Source: an uncultured Acidobacteriota bacterium (GTDB taxonomy: Bacteria; Acidobacteriota; JAAYUB01). From it: DNA of 14,856 bases. The position numbers were made by a program, and so were the translations under genes. A model generated the notes under the pieces. That model saw only the letters and a program-made list of their open reading frames with translations. It searched no databases and was not told where the DNA came from. Of this stretch, positions 1-6,411 are shown piece after piece; within the stretch, counting starts at the first letter, position 1; every line of letters starts with the position of its first letter. Where the stretch lies: the NCBI GenBank assembly GCA_937925645.1, contig CALAMB010000307.1, positions 1 to 14,856 of the forward strand, written 5' to 3'.

Positions 1-522
1 AAGACCTCCTATCCCTGCTAGAAGTCCTGCTCCAGCAACCGCTCCCCCACCGACCAGGGCTCCCGTACTCGCCAATCCTGACATCACCCCAGGACCAGAC
101 AAACCCGCCACCGCGCCGCAGGACGAGACCACCTCGACAGCACCCAGACCCGTTGCTACCGAAGAACCTGCGGTTGCCACTTTGACGGCGCCATCGACCT
201 GGTCGCTCGTGTGGATTCCATCAATGCACCACATCATAAAGTGTTCGCAGTTGTTGCCCCAGATCGAATAAGCATCTTCACCCAGGCGAGATCGAGCGCG
301 TTCGACAGCTGCTTCGCAGGAGTATCGTCGGTTCGGGTGCTTCTTTACCTGAATCTGGCAGGATCCGGCGAAAGTGCTGAGCGAGACTTCGCAGATGGGT
401 CCTGCTTCTAATCCATTCGAAAGGCCGGCATAGTGGATGACCTTTCCGTTGCCGACTCCCAACCCGTGGTGCGTATAAACGCCCTTGTCGATGTAGAGAT
501 GAGCTCCAAAATATTCGTCCAT
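1..522 (-). CDS. LRAT-domain (NlpC/P60-like) protein, 3' end cut by window edge
   Basis: Reading the complement from ATG at 522 gives 174 residues with no stop before the window edge, so the C-terminus is missing. The start is set by a near-perfect ribosome binding site, AAAGGAGGT, 5 nt upstream. Visible motifs are H18-H19-G, V-I-H30-Y-A-G and N-N-C92-E-H-F followed by W-C-x-D-G. This is the His/His/Cys pattern of the lecithin:retinol acyltransferase (LRAT, PF04970) fold, whose members form acyl-thioester intermediates as acyltransferases, phospholipases or thiol hydrolases. H19, H30 and C92 are the likely catalytic residues. After about residue 115 the chain becomes a Gly/Ala/Val-rich hydrophobic stretch, which could contact membranes. 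It lies downstream of, and parallel to, the zinc-ribbon gene with a 173-nt gap, so it may belong to the same transcript or have its own promoter. The fold assignment is firm. The substrate and role, whether housekeeping or effector-like, cannot be told. Confidence 0.85.
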   Translation of the reverse strand, partial: MDEYFGAHLYIDKGVYTHHGLGVGNGKVIHYAGLSNGLEAGPICEVSLSTFAGSCQIQVKKHPNRRYSCEAAVERARSRLGEDAYSIWGNNCEHFMMWCIDGIHTSDQVDGAVKVATAGSSVATGLGAVEVVSSCGAVAGLSGPGVMSGLASTGALVGGGAVAGAGLLAGIGGL

Positions 523-527
523 TTTGT

Positions 528-536
528 ACCTCCTTT
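528..536 (-). promoter_or_regulatory. strong ribosome binding site of the LRAT gene
   Basis: The complement reads AAAGGAGGT, nearly the full anti-16S complement, followed by 5 nt and ATG at 522. It fixes the start of the LRAT gene and marks the minus strand as coding in the first 522 bases. Confidence 0.8.
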
Positions 537-695
537 CAAGGCACTCCGGATTTCCGACAAGATGCCCGCTCGGCCATGTCTCTCACTCCATCACAGACTT
601 CTGACGTCCAGTTTAGATACCCCATCTCAACTAGATGAATTCAGCCCTATACATATGCTCAACGCCATCTGGCGATGGAAAGAGCGTGAGGATCA

Positions 696-968
696 CTAGA
701 CCTCAGATTCATCCCCGTTGATATTTCCGCAATAGGGGCAGAAGACATCATCAATCCATTCAATGTCCTCGCCGCAGTCGCTACACTGGATCGTTGAATC
801 ATCGGTGTAGGCGCAAATTGCGTCCTCCATTTCGACGATCAAGGAAGATTCGATACAGAATTCGCAGTCCTCGGACACTACTCCACAGGTGCCGAGTTGT
901 TTGCGTGTCTGCATGCATAAATCAGACCGAAACCGATTGTCACAACGAAATCCAAACGGATGCTTCAT
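696..968 (-). CDS. small cysteine-rich zinc-ribbon protein (90 aa)
   Basis: This is a 90-residue protein with ten cysteines. Its C-terminal half holds a clear zinc ribbon, C62-x2-C65-x11-C77-x2-C80-G. The N-terminal half holds a further CxxC (C35, C38) and single cysteines at 9, 18, 28 and 52, which may form a second metal site. The start ATG at 968 has AAGGAG 6 nt upstream, and its A is also the last base of the stop codon of the preceding 51-residue ORF (TGATG), so translation is probably coupled. I do not recognise the family. Zinc ribbons of this size bind nucleic acid or act as protein adaptors, and nothing here decides between these. The neighbours are a ribbon-helix-helix protein two genes upstream and an LRAT protein downstream. 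The gene is probably real because of the ribosome binding site, the motif and the coupling. Confidence 0.75.
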   Translation of the reverse strand: MKHPFGFRCDNRFRSDLCMQTRKQLGTCGVVSEDCEFCIESSLIVEMEDAICAYTDDSTIQCSDCGEDIEWIDDVFCPYCGNINGDESEV

Positions 969-1123
969 CAGAGACTCCTTTCATTGACTTCCCAGACCCT
1001 TTTTTTCGTGAACACTACTCGTTTTCTATCGGGGACAAAGAAACCGTGGCTAGACTGATGCAAGGCGAGCCTGTCCGAATGCATCTGCTGATCAAGAGCT
1101 TCTTCCAGATGGTCCTTCTTCAT
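968..1123 (-). CDS. unrecognised 51-aa ORF coupled to the zinc-ribbon gene
   Basis: The complement from ATG at 1123 reads through 51 codons to TGA at 970-968. The protein begins MKKDHLEEALDQQ and ends KRVWEVNERSL. It is charged and mostly hydrophilic, with a basic second half, and has no signal peptide or membrane segment. The stop overlaps the next ATG as TGATG, and the gene starts 20 nt after the stop of the regulator-like gene, so it fills the gap in a three-gene minus-strand operon. The ribosome binding site is weak: an AGG stands about 14 nt upstream. No family is recognised. Position and coupling are the main reasons to believe it. The alternative is an untranslated spacer in which the overlap is chance. 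Confidence 0.5.
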   Translation of the reverse strand: MKKDHLEEALDQQMHSDRLALHQSSHGFFVPDRKRVVFTKKRVWEVNERSL

Positions 1124-1143
1124 GAGTCGGCACATCTACCTGC

Positions 1144-1665
1144 TTAGATATCCAGCTCGTGTGTGTATTCAATCCCAAGCTTCCTCAATTCTTCATAGGC
1201 CCTCCCAATGATGTCGGATGACCAAATTTGAGTGCCCATCTCTCCTCTCCCTGCTTCATCGAGCGATCCATAGACTCGGAAAGTGACCACATTTCTGACG
1301 CCATCGGCTCCTACTTGATCCTCTTGTTGATCCCAGAAAACGAAATTCCCTTTCTGTGTTGCAGCTACCCAAGTCTTTGTTCGCCTTGGATCATCCCGAT
1401 CTACTTCCCCATCCAAGAGGATATGGCCCTGGAATGCGTTCACTCGAGCTCCGTAAAGCGGGCAATTGGATTCGTCAATGGTGGGGCGTACTTTGATTCT
1501 GCTAAAGGTGAAGATTCCTTTCTGGATCAGATCATTCTCAGCCAAATACCGGCGCAGCAAATCCTCAATCAGAGAGGAGATGCTTTTCCCAGAAACCACC
1601 TCGGCACGTTCCCATAAAGCGCGAGCCTCATCTCGAACGTAGACAGATTTTTTTGGTTGTGACAT
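1144..1665 (-). CDS. ribbon-helix-helix protein resembling the EXLDI family (173 aa)
   Basis: I chose ATG at 1665 over the longer frame start at 1704 because AGGAGG lies 5 nt upstream of it. Residues about 5-42 (KKSVYVRDEARALWERAE, then a second helix SISSLIEDLLRRYL) look like a ribbon-helix-helix or CopG-type DNA-binding unit, with a beta strand followed by two helices. Residues about 50-140 are predicted beta-rich. The protein ends GIEYTHELDI. The layout resembles the EXLDI family (TIGR04342), small proteins with an RHH-like N-terminus and a terminal E-x-L-D-I, but here the motif is H-E-L-D-I, so the assignment is tentative. It heads a minus-strand operon with the 51-residue ORF and the zinc-ribbon gene. 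An inverted repeat over its candidate -10 would suit autorepression. DNA binding is inferred from the fold only. Confidence 0.7.
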   Translation of the reverse strand: MSQPKKSVYVRDEARALWERAEVVSGKSISSLIEDLLRRYLAENDLIQKGIFTFSRIKVRPTIDESNCPLYGARVNAFQGHILLDGEVDRDDPRRTKTWVAATQKGNFVFWDQQEDQVGADGVRNVVTFRVYGSLDEAGRGEMGTQIWSSDIIGRAYEELRKLGIEYTHELDI

Positions 1666-1670
1666 TGAAA

Positions 1671-1676
1671 CCTCCT
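1671..1676 (-). promoter_or_regulatory. ribosome binding site deciding the regulator start
   Basis: AGGAGG on the complement, 5 nt before ATG at 1665. It favours the 173-residue product over the 186-residue reading from 1704, whose start codon lies near the putative operator. Confidence 0.75.
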
Positions 1677-1713
1677 GTATTCGATTTCCAGTAAGGTGGT
1701 ACATGCACCCATC

Positions 1714-1736
1714 ACCATGCCACCTATATGCATGGT
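1714..1736. promoter_or_regulatory. 7-bp inverted repeat, candidate operator for the RHH protein
   Basis: ACCATGC at 1714-1720 and GCATGGT at 1730-1736 form perfect arms around a 9-nt spacer. The right arm overlaps the candidate -10 of the minus-strand promoter, and related CATGC/CACC words recur at 1702-1709. RHH proteins commonly bind short inverted repeats over their own promoter. That this protein binds here is inference. Confidence 0.4.
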
Positions 1737-1762
1737 AGCATCTCGCCCAATCCCTTTGTCAA
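1732..1762 (-). promoter_or_regulatory. candidate sigma70 promoter of the regulator operon
   Basis: On the complement a perfect TTGACA (-35, 1762-1757) is followed, 19 nt later, by TACCAT (-10, 1737-1732). The spacing is 2 nt longer than ideal and the -10 matches only 4 of 6. It faces the regulator gene, leaving a 5' leader of about 60 nt. Confidence 0.45.
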
Positions 1763-1888
1763 GCTAAAAAATCAAGTTGAAACAAAATGGACGGCGCACT
1801 CAATCTATTGTGCAAGCCAACCACCCTTCGTAACCTGTATTCTCATGGCAGTTCGGGCGATCATCTTGTAATTAACACACTTGTTCTT

Positions 1889-1928
1889 CCAATCACATGA
1901 TTTGGCTGTAATGTGATCCCAATCACAT
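1889..1928 (+). repeat. direct repeat CCAATCACAT, two copies 30 bp apart
   Basis: Identical 10-mers stand at 1889-1898 and 1919-1928, with starts exactly 30 bp apart. The second copy contains the right half-site of the TGTGA/TCACA palindrome, so the first may be an extra half-site. Confidence 0.45.
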
Positions 1929-1929
1929 T
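1910..1929. promoter_or_regulatory. perfect Crp/Fnr-type palindrome (TGTGA-N6-TCACA)
   Basis: AATGTGAT (1910-1917) and ATCACATT (1922-1929) are exact inverted repeats around CCCA. The core TGTGA-N6-TCACA, with AA/TT flanks, matches the consensus of Crp-type regulators base for base at the half-sites. It lies about 61 bp before the start point inferred for the plus-strand promoter. Which regulator binds in this host is unknown. Confidence 0.6.
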
Positions 1930-1945
1930 TTCCCAGTCTATCCCC

Positions 1946-1974
1946 TTGCAATCGATTTCCCTCGGATCTACCAT
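1946..1974 (+). promoter_or_regulatory. candidate promoter for the 56-aa ORF and GIY-YIG gene
   Basis: TTGCAA (1946-1951) and TACCAT (1969-1974) are separated by the ideal 17 nt, and each matches 4 of 6 consensus bases. Transcription would start near 1981, just before the ribosome binding site at 1984-1988. The Crp-type palindrome centre, 1919.5, would fall near -61.5, the classical class I activator position. Confidence 0.4.
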
Positions 1975-1997
1975 CACCTCTTTAGGAGATTCACGCG

Positions 1998-2168
1998 ATG
2001 TTCCCCATCCGGGACCGAGGCAGCAGGGGGGCCCTCGACTCCCGGCGGTATGTTTCCGCCAGGTGCCAAACGTCCTCGAAGTGTATCCATCGACTCAACC
2101 GTTCGGGCCCACACCGGATTTTGGGCCGCCTTAACAACCACAATTTGGGGAGAACTCGCGATGAGTAG
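1998..2168 (+). CDS. unrecognised basic 56-aa ORF ahead of the GIY-YIG gene
   Basis: ATG at 1998 is preceded by AGGAG (1984-1988) with a 9-nt spacer. The frame runs 56 codons to TAG at 2166-2168 and overlaps the GIY-YIG start at 2161 by 8 nt, so the two could be translationally coupled. The product begins MFPIRDRGSRGALDSRRY and is rich in Arg, Ser and Asn, with no hydrophobic segment and no motif I recognise. It could be a small partner protein, a leader peptide controlling the next gene, or an open frame by chance. The good ribosome binding site argues for translation, while the odd composition argues against a conserved folded protein. Confidence 0.3.
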   Translation: MFPIRDRGSRGALDSRRYVSARCQTSSKCIHRLNRSGPHRILGRLNNHNLGRTRDE

Positions 2169-3053
2169 GACCTTTGCGGATTTTGAATTTCGAATCGTTT
2201 GCGCCATCCAGCCGGAGCGAGACACCGCAGGGCAGATTTTGGAAGACTATCCGGAGCTTCGATTCGACAATCCCCGCAACTTGTCCTTGAACAAGTACGG
2301 GCGGGGACCCTTCTGCCGGTTTCGAATCCCATCCGAGTGGTCGGGGCGGTCGGGAGTCTACATTCTCACGCGGAACGGCGTACCAGTTTACGCTGGCAAG
2401 TGTGACGACTTGGCGGTTCGCTTCAATATGGGATACGGACAGATTTCCCCCGGAACTGTTACCAGGGGGGGCAGGAGACCAATTGCCGGATCAACGCCGA
2501 GATCCTCCGGGCCGTTCAGTCCGGCGCCCGGATCGAGCTATTTTTCCACTCCACGTCGAATTCTGCCGAGATCGAGGCGGCGGTGATCAGCCGCCTTCAA
2601 ACACCTTGGAACCGGCAAATTCCAAGTCCGCCCTCAATATCCAGACCGGGCCTCAGTTCTCCAGTCAGGAGTTCTGCAGATACTCCTGTCGGCCGAGAAA
2701 TTCCCGCCCCCTCGATGCCCCCTGCCTCGTTTGAGGATTTCTGGAGAATGCTGACCACGGGTCTGAGTAACCGGACTGTAATCCGGAATTGGACTGTGGA
2801 CAAGGGGCATCTGGGACAAGGTGATTTCACGGCACAAGCGGCACGAGACTATGTTCTTTGCGACGCACCAGGTGCAGGGCATCTCCAACGAGTCCCGAAG
2901 CGTGACTTCGAAATGATGTTCGAACGATGGAACGCGTACCTGCATGGTGCTGTCCGCCGATCCGAAATGCGGGATTTCAGCCGCTTCACCAAATACACCA
3001 TCAGCATTTTGCATCACTTTCTGGGCGGACAGGCGACACCATCCCGCAGATGA
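2161..3053 (+). pseudogene. GIY-YIG nuclease with one-base frameshift in a C tract
   Basis: ATG at 2161 has GGGGAG 8 nt upstream. The first frame gives a GIY-YIG nuclease start: G65-V-Y67, V-Y77-A-G, catalytic-type R87, then GYGQISP. There it goes out of frame at a five-C tract (2447-2451). Adding one base restores the rest in the frame ending at 3053: RNCYQGG, TNCRIN, E139 in the AEIEAAVI helix and P-W-N151, the usual GIY-YIG Glu and Asn positions. The restored protein is 297 residues. After a Pro/Ser-rich linker (about 152-188) comes a C-terminal module, about 245-288, starting VPKRDFEMMFERWNAYLHG. I recall similar short modules at the end of restriction-type proteins. GIY-YIG enzymes cut DNA with a divalent metal, and a restriction or homing role is likely. 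Either a sequencing or assembly error or a true inactivating mutation could explain the shift. All catalytic positions survive, which favours error or very recent loss. Confidence 0.75.
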
Positions 3054-3060
3054 ATGTCTA

Positions 3061-3080
3061 GCCTCGTTAAGAGCCGAGGC
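3061..3080 (+). other. GC-rich hairpin after the GIY-YIG gene
   Basis: GCCTCG (3061-3066) and CGAGGC (3075-3080) can pair as a 6-bp stem with an 8-nt loop, 7 nt after the GIY-YIG stop. No T tract follows, so it is a weak candidate for a terminator. It may be an RNA-stability element or chance. Confidence 0.25.
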
Positions 3081-3156
3081 CCGGGCACTTGCGGGGGAAT
3101 GATTTTGCGGTCTCTCGAATTGCGAAAACGATCCTGTAGGTAAGGATGAAAACTCC

Positions 3157-6100
3157 ATGACACCAGTTGAACACGAGCAAATCCCTCGCCCGGGCATGTT
3201 TGCCACGGTGCGCAACCGCCGGGGAGTGATCGCGGCCGTAGAGCCGTTTGACGGCGAGGACGGCCGGCTCCACCTGGTGGACCTGGAGTACAAGGACGAT
3301 CAGCACCCTCTTGAAGAGCGACTGCTCTGGGAGCTGGAGCCGCACAAAATGCTGCTGGAGCCGACGGCCCTCCCTGACCCGGCCCGTTCCGACGCCATGG
3401 CGGCCGACGACTTCGACGCGCTCCTCCGGGCGGCCCGGTGGAGCGCCGCCACGCCCTTCCTCGATCCCGATGGCGAGGGCCCGCTGGACAAGCTGCCGAT
3501 CCAGAGCCCCTTCCACGGCGCCGTGCTCAGCGAGGACTTCCAGCTGGTGCCCCTCTTGAAGGCGATGCGGATGCCTCGCGTCAACCTGCTCATCGCCGAC
3601 GACGTGGGCTTGGGCAAGACCGTCGAAGCTGGCCTGATCCTCACCGAGCTCCTCCTGCGCCGCCGCATCCAGCGGGTGCTCATCCTCACCCCCGCCTCGC
3701 TGCGCCTGCAGTGGCGGGACGAGATGTGGGACAAGTTCGCCCTCTCCTTCGACCTCGTGGACCGCGCCGAGACCCACGCCCTGCGCCGCCGGCTGGGGCT
3801 GGACGCCAATCCCTGGCGCGCCTTCAGCCGGATCATCGCCTCCTACCACTACCTGCGCCAGCCGGACGTGCTGGATCAGTTCCTGGTCGCCTGTCGGACT
3901 CCCGAGGGCTCTCCCCACCTGCCGTGGGACCTGCTCATCGTGGACGAGTGCCACAACCTGATGCCGTCGGCTTTCGGTGACGACAGCGACCTGTGTCGGA
4001 TGCTGCGCCTGGTGGCGCCGCAGTTCGAGCACCGCCTCTTCCTCAGCGCCACGCCCCACAACGGCCACACCCGCTGCTTCACCGGCCTGCTGGAGATCCT
4101 GGACCCAGTGCGTTTCAGCCAGACCGACGAGCTCCGGTCGGCCGAGCGGGAGCGTGTGCAGCAGGTCGTGGTCCGGCGGCTCAAGCGCGACATCAACGCG
4201 CGCACCACGCCGCCGCGCTTCTGCACCCGCCACGAGCCGCACGCCTTGATCCTCAAGCTGTCCAAGGAGGAGTTCGCCCTTAGCGACGCATTCGATGCCT
4301 TCCGCACTGCCATCCGGCGGCTGATCCAAGCAGGCAGCCGGCGCCGTCGGCGGGCTGGCAGTTTCGCCGTGGAGATCCTCGGCAAGCGGCTCCTGAGTTG
4401 CCCCACAGCCTTCGCCGAGTCGTGGCGGCGCTGCAAGGAAGGCTTGGGAGGCGCGGAGGCCGCCTCCGACGCCGACGTCGAGACGGCGCAGAAATCCGTG
4501 GAAGGGGACACTGCCGACGATCGCGAGACCCAGTCCCGCGAAGCCACTGCCGCCGGGGTGGTCGGCGCGTGGATGAAGACCGTGGCCACCGAGCTTCGGG
4601 ATGAAATCGCGCGAATCGACCAGGCCCTGACCGGCTTGGGACTGGATCTGCAGGCCGGAGATCCGGTCGCGCAAGATCCAGCGGCCGACGCCCGTCTGGA
4701 CGCTCTGTTCGAACTAATCGAAAACTTTGTGCGGGCCGGCGGATCCTGGAAGGACGACGAGCGGCTGGTCGTGTTCACCGAGTACAAGACCACCCTGGAC
4801 TATCTGACTCGCCGCTTGCGCGCACGCTACCAGGAGGAACGCATCCTCAACCTGTTCGGCGGCATGGACGAGATCGGGCGGGATGTCGTCAAGCAGGCCT
4901 TCAACGACCCGGTCCAGTCGGTGCGGATCCTCGTGGCCACCGACGCCGCGGCGGAAGGTCTCAACCTCCAGAGCACCGCGCGCTACATGCTTCACTTCGA
5001 CTGTCCCTGGAACCCGTCCCGCCTCGAGCAGCGCAACGGCCGGGTGGACCGCCACGGCCAGGCGCGCGACGTGACGGTGTATCACTTCGTCAGCGATCTT
5101 GACCAGGACCTCAAGTTCCTCGACCACGTGATCCATAAGGCCCACGACATCCGGGACGACCTCGGCTCGGCCAATGAGCTGTTCGACGAGGCGACGCACC
5201 GCCGCCTGGTGGACGGCGAGGACGCCGCCTTGGTGCGCGCCGACCTGGACCGCCAGATCGAGACCGCCCGGGGCCGGGCTGCCGTCGACGCCGACGACAC
5301 GGTCTCCACGGGCGAAGGCGAAGACGTGATCCAGGCGCAGCTCGACGCCCTGGCGGCCGAGCTGGACCTGAATCCCGACACGCTCCGCGGCACCCTCGAG
5401 ACGGCCCTGGCGATCCGCGCCGGCCGTCCGCAGCTGGAAGGCCCCCTGCCGGACGGCACCTGCCGGATCCTCCGCCCCGACCTGGCTGGATGGATTGAGG
5501 TGGTGGACGAATCGCTCCGGCGGCCCACGCCCGGCGGGCAGCTCGGCCCGGTGGCCCGCCTCGCCTTCAGCCCCGAAGCGCTGCTGGTGGACGTGGGCGG
5601 CCGCCAGATCTTTTCCCCGCGGCCGGACGTGCAGCTGCAGCACCTCTCCCACCCCATGCTGCAGCGGGCGCTCTCGACGCTGACCCGCCGCCGCTACCCC
5701 GGCACCGGTGATGAGGTGTCCCGTTGGACCGTCCGCCTGGGGGAGGTTCCCGAGGGAACGGACGCCCTGATTCTCTTCAGCGTCGAGGAACTGGCCGTCA
5801 ACGAACTGCGCGAGACTTTCCACCACTGGGTGCGCACCCTGGTGTTCCCCATCCGTGGCGACCGTTTGGATGATCCCCTGCCGCACCGTCCGGCCCGGGT
5901 GCTCAACCACTCCCGTCCCACCCACGAGAAAGCCGATCACGACCGGGCCAGCGAACTGCTCGGTGAGGTGATCCACGATCTCAAGCAAGTCCTGACGGCG
6001 CACGGGCAGGATCTCTCCCGCCGCCTGTTGCAGGAATTGCAGGAGGCCGGCGAGGAAGCCCGCCGGCAAGAAGAAGCCCGCTACCGCAGCCGCTTGGGCG

Positions 6101-6411
6101 AGGTCTCGTCCCTCATCTCCGAGAACACCCTGGCCAAGCTGGAGCGGGAGATCGCCAAACTCAAGGTCCAGCGCCAGCAGGGGCTCCTCTTCGACGCCGA
6201 AGCCCGCCTGGAGGCCATCGACCGGTCCATCGAGGAAAAGCAGGAAGAGGTCGACCGGCGGAAGAAGCACTACGAGGAGGTCCGCGGCCAGCTGGAGCGG
6301 GAGCGAGAACGCGTCCAGAAACGGCTGTTGCCCAAGCGGCACGCCATGGCCGGCCCCGCCCAGGTCTTTCCGGTCACCCTGGAAGTGCGCCTCCCGGGAG
6401 GTGCCTCATGA
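3157..6411 (+). CDS. drmD: DISARM-type SNF2-like helicase DrmD (1084 aa)
   Basis: The start at 3157 has AAGGA 10 nt upstream. The N-terminus (PGMFATVRNRRGVIAAVEP, then LWELEPH) and the phrase FHGAVLSEDFQLVPLLKAMR before lobe 1 match what I know of DrmD, the SNF2-like helicase of class 1 DISARM defence. Lobe 1 has Walker A D149-V-G-L-G-K154-T, a DECH box at D263-E264-C-H266 and motif III S297-A-T. Lobe 2, about 525-690, has VVFTEYKTT, TDAAAEGLNLQ and motif VI Q625-R-N-G-R629-V-D-R632-H-G-Q. A charged insert of roughly 100 residues lies between the lobes. Residues about 929-1066 are a long Glu/Arg-rich coiled coil. All ATPase motifs are intact, so it should move on or remodel DNA. It heads the high-GC operon and overlaps the methyltransferase start by 4 nt (ATGA). 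The family is well supported. Membership of a true DISARM system is not, since drmA, drmB and drmC are not seen here. Confidence 0.9.
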   Translation: MTPVEHEQIPRPGMFATVRNRRGVIAAVEPFDGEDGRLHLVDLEYKDDQHPLEERLLWELEPHKMLLEPTALPDPARSDAMAADDFDALLRAARWSAATPFLDPDGEGPLDKLPIQSPFHGAVLSEDFQLVPLLKAMRMPRVNLLIADDVGLGKTVEAGLILTELLLRRRIQRVLILTPASLRLQWRDEMWDKFALSFDLVDRAETHALRRRLGLDANPWRAFSRIIASYHYLRQPDVLDQFLVACRTPEGSPHLPWDLLIVDECHNLMPSAFGDDSDLCRMLRLVAPQFEHRLFLSATPHNGHTRCFTGLLEILDPVRFSQTDELRSAERERVQQVVVRRLKRDINARTTPPRFCTRHEPHALILKLSKEEFALSDAFDAFRTAIRRLIQAGSRRRRRAGSFAVEILGKRLLSCPTAFAESWRRCKEGLGGAEAASDADVETAQKSVEGDTADDRETQSREATAAGVVGAWMKTVATELRDEIARIDQALTGLGLDLQAGDPVAQDPAADARLDALFELIENFVRAGGSWKDDERLVVFTEYKTTLDYLTRRLRARYQEERILNLFGGMDEIGRDVVKQAFNDPVQSVRILVATDAAAEGLNLQSTARYMLHFDCPWNPSRLEQRNGRVDRHGQARDVTVYHFVSDLDQDLKFLDHVIHKAHDIRDDLGSANELFDEATHRRLVDGEDAALVRADLDRQIETARGRAAVDADDTVSTGEGEDVIQAQLDALAAELDLNPDTLRGTLETALAIRAGRPQLEGPLPDGTCRILRPDLAGWIEVVDESLRRPTPGGQLGPVARLAFSPEALLVDVGGRQIFSPRPDVQLQHLSHPMLQRALSTLTRRRYPGTGDEVSRWTVRLGEVPEGTDALILFSVEELAVNELRETFHHWVRTLVFPIRGDRLDDPLPHRPARVLNHSRPTHEKADHDRASELLGEVIHDLKQVLTAHGQDLSRRLLQELQEAGEEARRQEEARYRSRLGEVSSLISENTLAKLEREIAKLKVQRQQGLLFDAEARLEAIDRSIEEKQEEVDRRKKHYEEVRGQLERERERVQKRLLPKRHAMAGPAQVFPVTLEVRLPGGAS

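Larger units (their letters stand above)
1666..1997. other. divergent regulatory intergenic region
   Basis: This stretch of about 330 bases without a gene separates the minus-strand regulator operon from the plus-strand 56-aa ORF and GIY-YIG gene. It holds a minus-strand promoter with an overlapping inverted repeat (1714-1762), a Crp/Fnr-type palindrome (1910-1929), a 10-bp direct repeat and a plus-strand promoter (1946-1974). Bases 1763-1888 show no convincing element beyond AT-richness. Confidence 0.6.

Noticed and set aside
663..678. Small palindrome CGCCATCTGGCG after the zinc-ribbon gene as a terminator
   Set aside because: The loop would be only 2 nt, or a 5-bp stem in the alternative pairing, with no T tract. 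A 12-base palindrome is not rare enough to claim an operator.
211..699. Two plus-strand open frames (211-411 and 433-699)
   Set aside because: The first lies antisense to the LRAT gene and the second overlaps its start and ribosome binding site. Neither has a recognisable motif, whereas the minus strand has clear motifs.
794..1147. Plus-strand frame of 117 residues
   Set aside because: It is antisense to the zinc-ribbon gene and the 51-residue ORF. Its composition is not protein-like, and the minus strand has better ribosome binding and a CxxC pattern.
1913..2134. Plus-strand GTG-start frame of 73 residues
   Set aside because: Its start lies inside the Crp-type palindrome, it has no ribosome binding site, and the product is low-complexity.
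2441..2463. Programmed ribosomal frameshifting at the TTTCCCCC tract
   Set aside because: The codon phasing does not give a proper X-XXY-YYZ slippery heptamer, and no obvious stimulatory hairpin follows. A missing C is simpler.
3067..6342. Long minus-strand frames (535 and 542 residues) opposite drmD
   Set aside because: Antisense frames are expected in GC-rich coding DNA. Their Gly/Arg/Val/His-rich sequences have no domain, while the plus strand has a full helicase motif set.
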